DNA from: Legionella genomosp. 1 | GTDB taxonomy: Bacteria; Pseudomonadota; Gammaproteobacteria; Legionellales; Legionellaceae | Direction of reading: 5' to 3' | Length of the DNA stretch: 5,757 nucleotides | Assembly: GCA_945867185.1 (NCBI GenBank) | Contig: CAMBHM010000100.1 | Span: 1 to 5,757, forward strand | Shown here: piece by piece, positions 4,494 to 5,757 of the stretch | Position numbering within the stretch: the stretch's first letter is position 1 | Layout: each line of letters opens with the position of its first letter | Notes under the pieces: model-generated | Database searches by the model: none | What the model was told of the DNA's origin: nothing | The model's input: the letters and a program-made list of their open reading frames with translations, nothing else | Program-made: the position numbers and the translations under genes

Positions 4494-5757
4494 GTGTTTG
4501 ATAGTCTAACTGAACGACTGGCCAAAACCTTCAAAACCTTGCGTGGTCACGCACGATTTACTGAAGAAAATATCCAACAAGCACTCCGTGATGTGCGTTT
4601 GTCGCTCATTGAAGCTGATGTCGCCCTGCCCGTTATCAAAGCGTTCATTGAAGAAGTAAAACAAAAAATCATCGGCCAGGAAGTCGCCAGTACTCTAAAC
4701 CCTGATCAAGCACTCCTTAAAATAATCCATGAGGAACTGGTCCAATTAATGGGGGCCACTCGATCTGAACTACACTACAACACCCAGCCCCCTGCTGTTT
4801 TTTTACTAGCAGGCTTACAAGGATCAGGTAAAACCACCACGACTGCCAAATTGGCACGATATCTGAAAGAGGTTGAAAAGAAAAAGGTTCTACTAGTAAG
4901 CGTCGACCTATATCGGCCTGCTGCTATCAAACAACTTGAACTCCTAGCTCGTGATCTTGACGTTGCATGCTTTCCAACCGATCCCCTCGAGTCTCCCGTC
5001 TCCACGGTACATCAAGCATTGGATGCTGCTCGTAAACAATTCATCGATGTCCTTCTTATCGATACGGCAGGCCGCCTGCACATCGATGAGGCTATGATGA
5101 AAGAGGTCAAAGCCATTCATCATGCCGCAAATCCCATCGAAACCCTTTTTGTCGTGGACAGCATGACCGGCCAAGATGCCGCCAATACGGCAAAGGCTTT
5201 TCATGAAGCCCTGCCCCTCACTGGGATCATTCTTACCAAAACAGATGGCGATGCCCGCGGAGGTGCTGCTCTTTCTGTTAAATATATCACCGGACAACCC
5301 ATTAAATTCATGGGGATCGGTGAGAAAATTGAAGCCCTTGAACCTTTTCATCCGGAACGTGTGGCCTCACGCATATTGGGTATGGGTGATATTCTGTCGC
5401 TCATTGAAGAAGTAGAACGAAAAACAGATAAAGTTGCTCAAGAAAAACTCGCAAAAAAACTTAAAAAAGGGAACAATTTTGATCTCGAAGACTTTAAACA
5501 TCAATTATTACAAATGAACCAAATGGGGGGCGTCACTGGGATGATGAGTAAGTTGCCCGGGATGGGTGATTTACCCAAAAAGACCGCAGGGCAGATCAAC
5601 GACAAAGCCCTTGGGCAAACCATTGCCATCATCAACTCCATGACACCCAAAGAACGTCGTATTCCAAAAATTATTCTTGGTTCAAGAAAACGCCGTATTG
5701 CTTTGGGTTCTGGCACACAAATCCAAGATGTCAATCGCTTGCTGAAACAATTTGATC
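4494..5757 (+). CDS. ffh: Signal recognition particle GTPase Ffh (SRP54), 3' end outside window
   Basis: Ffh binds 4.5S RNA and hydrophobic signal sequences on the ribosome and, with the receptor FtsY, delivers nascent membrane proteins to the translocon. The 421 visible residues include the N domain (start VFDSLTERLAKTFKTLRG, matching MFDNLTDRLSRTLRNI of E. coli), the P-loop GLQGSGKTT (107-115), DVYRPAAIKQLE expressed as DLYRPAAIKQLE, DTAGRLH (190-196), TKTDGDARGG (248-257), the G/M-domain linker GIGEKIEALEPFHPERVASRILGMGD, and the methionine-rich M domain with the RNA-binding helix segment GSRKRRIALGSG (396-407). About 30 residues seem to be missing on the right compared with the usual ~450. 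GTG at 4494 is chosen because it aligns with the family N-terminus; the site before it (GAGA, eight bases upstream) is weak. In-frame ATGs at 4422 and 4449 would add 24 or 15 residues with no family counterpart. All GTPase motifs are intact. Confidence 0.96.
   Translation, partial: MFDSLTERLAKTFKTLRGHARFTEENIQQALRDVRLSLIEADVALPVIKAFIEEVKQKIIGQEVASTLNPDQALLKIIHEELVQLMGATRSELHYNTQPPAVFLLAGLQGSGKTTTTAKLARYLKEVEKKKVLLVSVDLYRPAAIKQLELLARDLDVACFPTDPLESPVSTVHQALDAARKQFIDVLLIDTAGRLHIDEAMMKEVKAIHHAANPIETLFVVDSMTGQDAANTAKAFHEALPLTGIILTKTDGDARGGAALSVKYITGQPIKFMGIGEKIEALEPFHPERVASRILGMGDILSLIEEVERKTDKVAQEKLAKKLKKGNNFDLEDFKHQLLQMNQMGGVTGMMSKLPGMGDLPKKTAGQINDKALGQTIAIINSMTPKERRIPKIILGSRKRRIALGSGTQIQDVNRLLKQFD

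Noticed and set aside
4277..4534. An 85-codon minus-strand frame running across the corB start and the intergenic region into ffh
   Set aside because: It overlaps the 5' ends of two well-supported genes and its middle is a phenylalanine run from the A14 tract; the protein resembles nothing and has no ribosome site.
4944..5351. A 135-codon minus-strand frame inside ffh
   Set aside because: It is fully antisense to conserved Ffh GTPase motifs, so it is explained by the codon choice of ffh; no ribosome site or recognisable domain.
1..5757. CRISPR arrays, transposon ends, tRNA or rRNA genes
   Set aside because: No spaced direct repeats, paired terminal inverted repeats with a transposase, or cloverleaf/rRNA-like segments were seen on either strand; coding density leaves almost no room for them.

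Overview
The window looks like a chromosomal backbone segment of a gammaproteobacterium. RecR, CorB (YfjD) and Ffh all read as close relatives of the E. coli proteins, and corB and ffh are divergent neighbours, as they are across Gammaproteobacteria. The modest GC content, the DUF547 protein and the membrane-bound sulfatase-fold protein would fit a Legionellales/Coxiella-like lineage, but that placement is an inference from gene character and not a database match. I see no phage, insertion sequence, tRNA, rRNA or CRISPR array.

Layout. (1) The 3' part of recR (recombination mediator) enters from the left and overlaps a secreted DUF547 protein by ATGA. That gene overlaps a 677-residue protein by a second ATGA; this third gene has about five membrane spans followed by a sulfatase/alkaline-phosphatase-fold domain. 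The three genes form a tightly packed operon whose two internal starts lack a clear Shine-Dalgarno site, which suggests translational coupling. (2) Convergent to it, and overlapping its last 41 bases, is corB, a CNNM/CorC-type magnesium/cobalt transport protein with a DUF21 membrane domain, a CBS pair and a C-terminal CorC domain. (3) A 140-base divergent intergenic region holds an extended -10 for corB beside a run of 14 A/T pairs, a strong corB ribosome binding site, a perfect TTGCAT-G-ATGCAA palindrome and a possible -10 for ffh. (4) ffh (SRP54 GTPase) starts with GTG and runs off the right end with only its C-terminal tail missing.

How the genes relate. The two downstream operon genes act at the cell envelope (periplasmic DUF547 protein, membrane-anchored hydrolase or transferase), while recR is a DNA-repair gene. 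Their linkage is physical and translational rather than an obvious shared pathway. CorB (membrane ion transport) and Ffh (membrane-protein targeting) share only the divergent promoter region.

No clearly novel multi-gene system is visible. The points most worth checking are: the DUF547 protein that lacks both cysteines usual in its family motif; a C9 tract that would switch off the catalytic half of the sulfatase-like protein if its length changed; the 14-base homopolymer in the corB promoter; the convergent coding overlap; and the absence of ypjD between ffh and corB.
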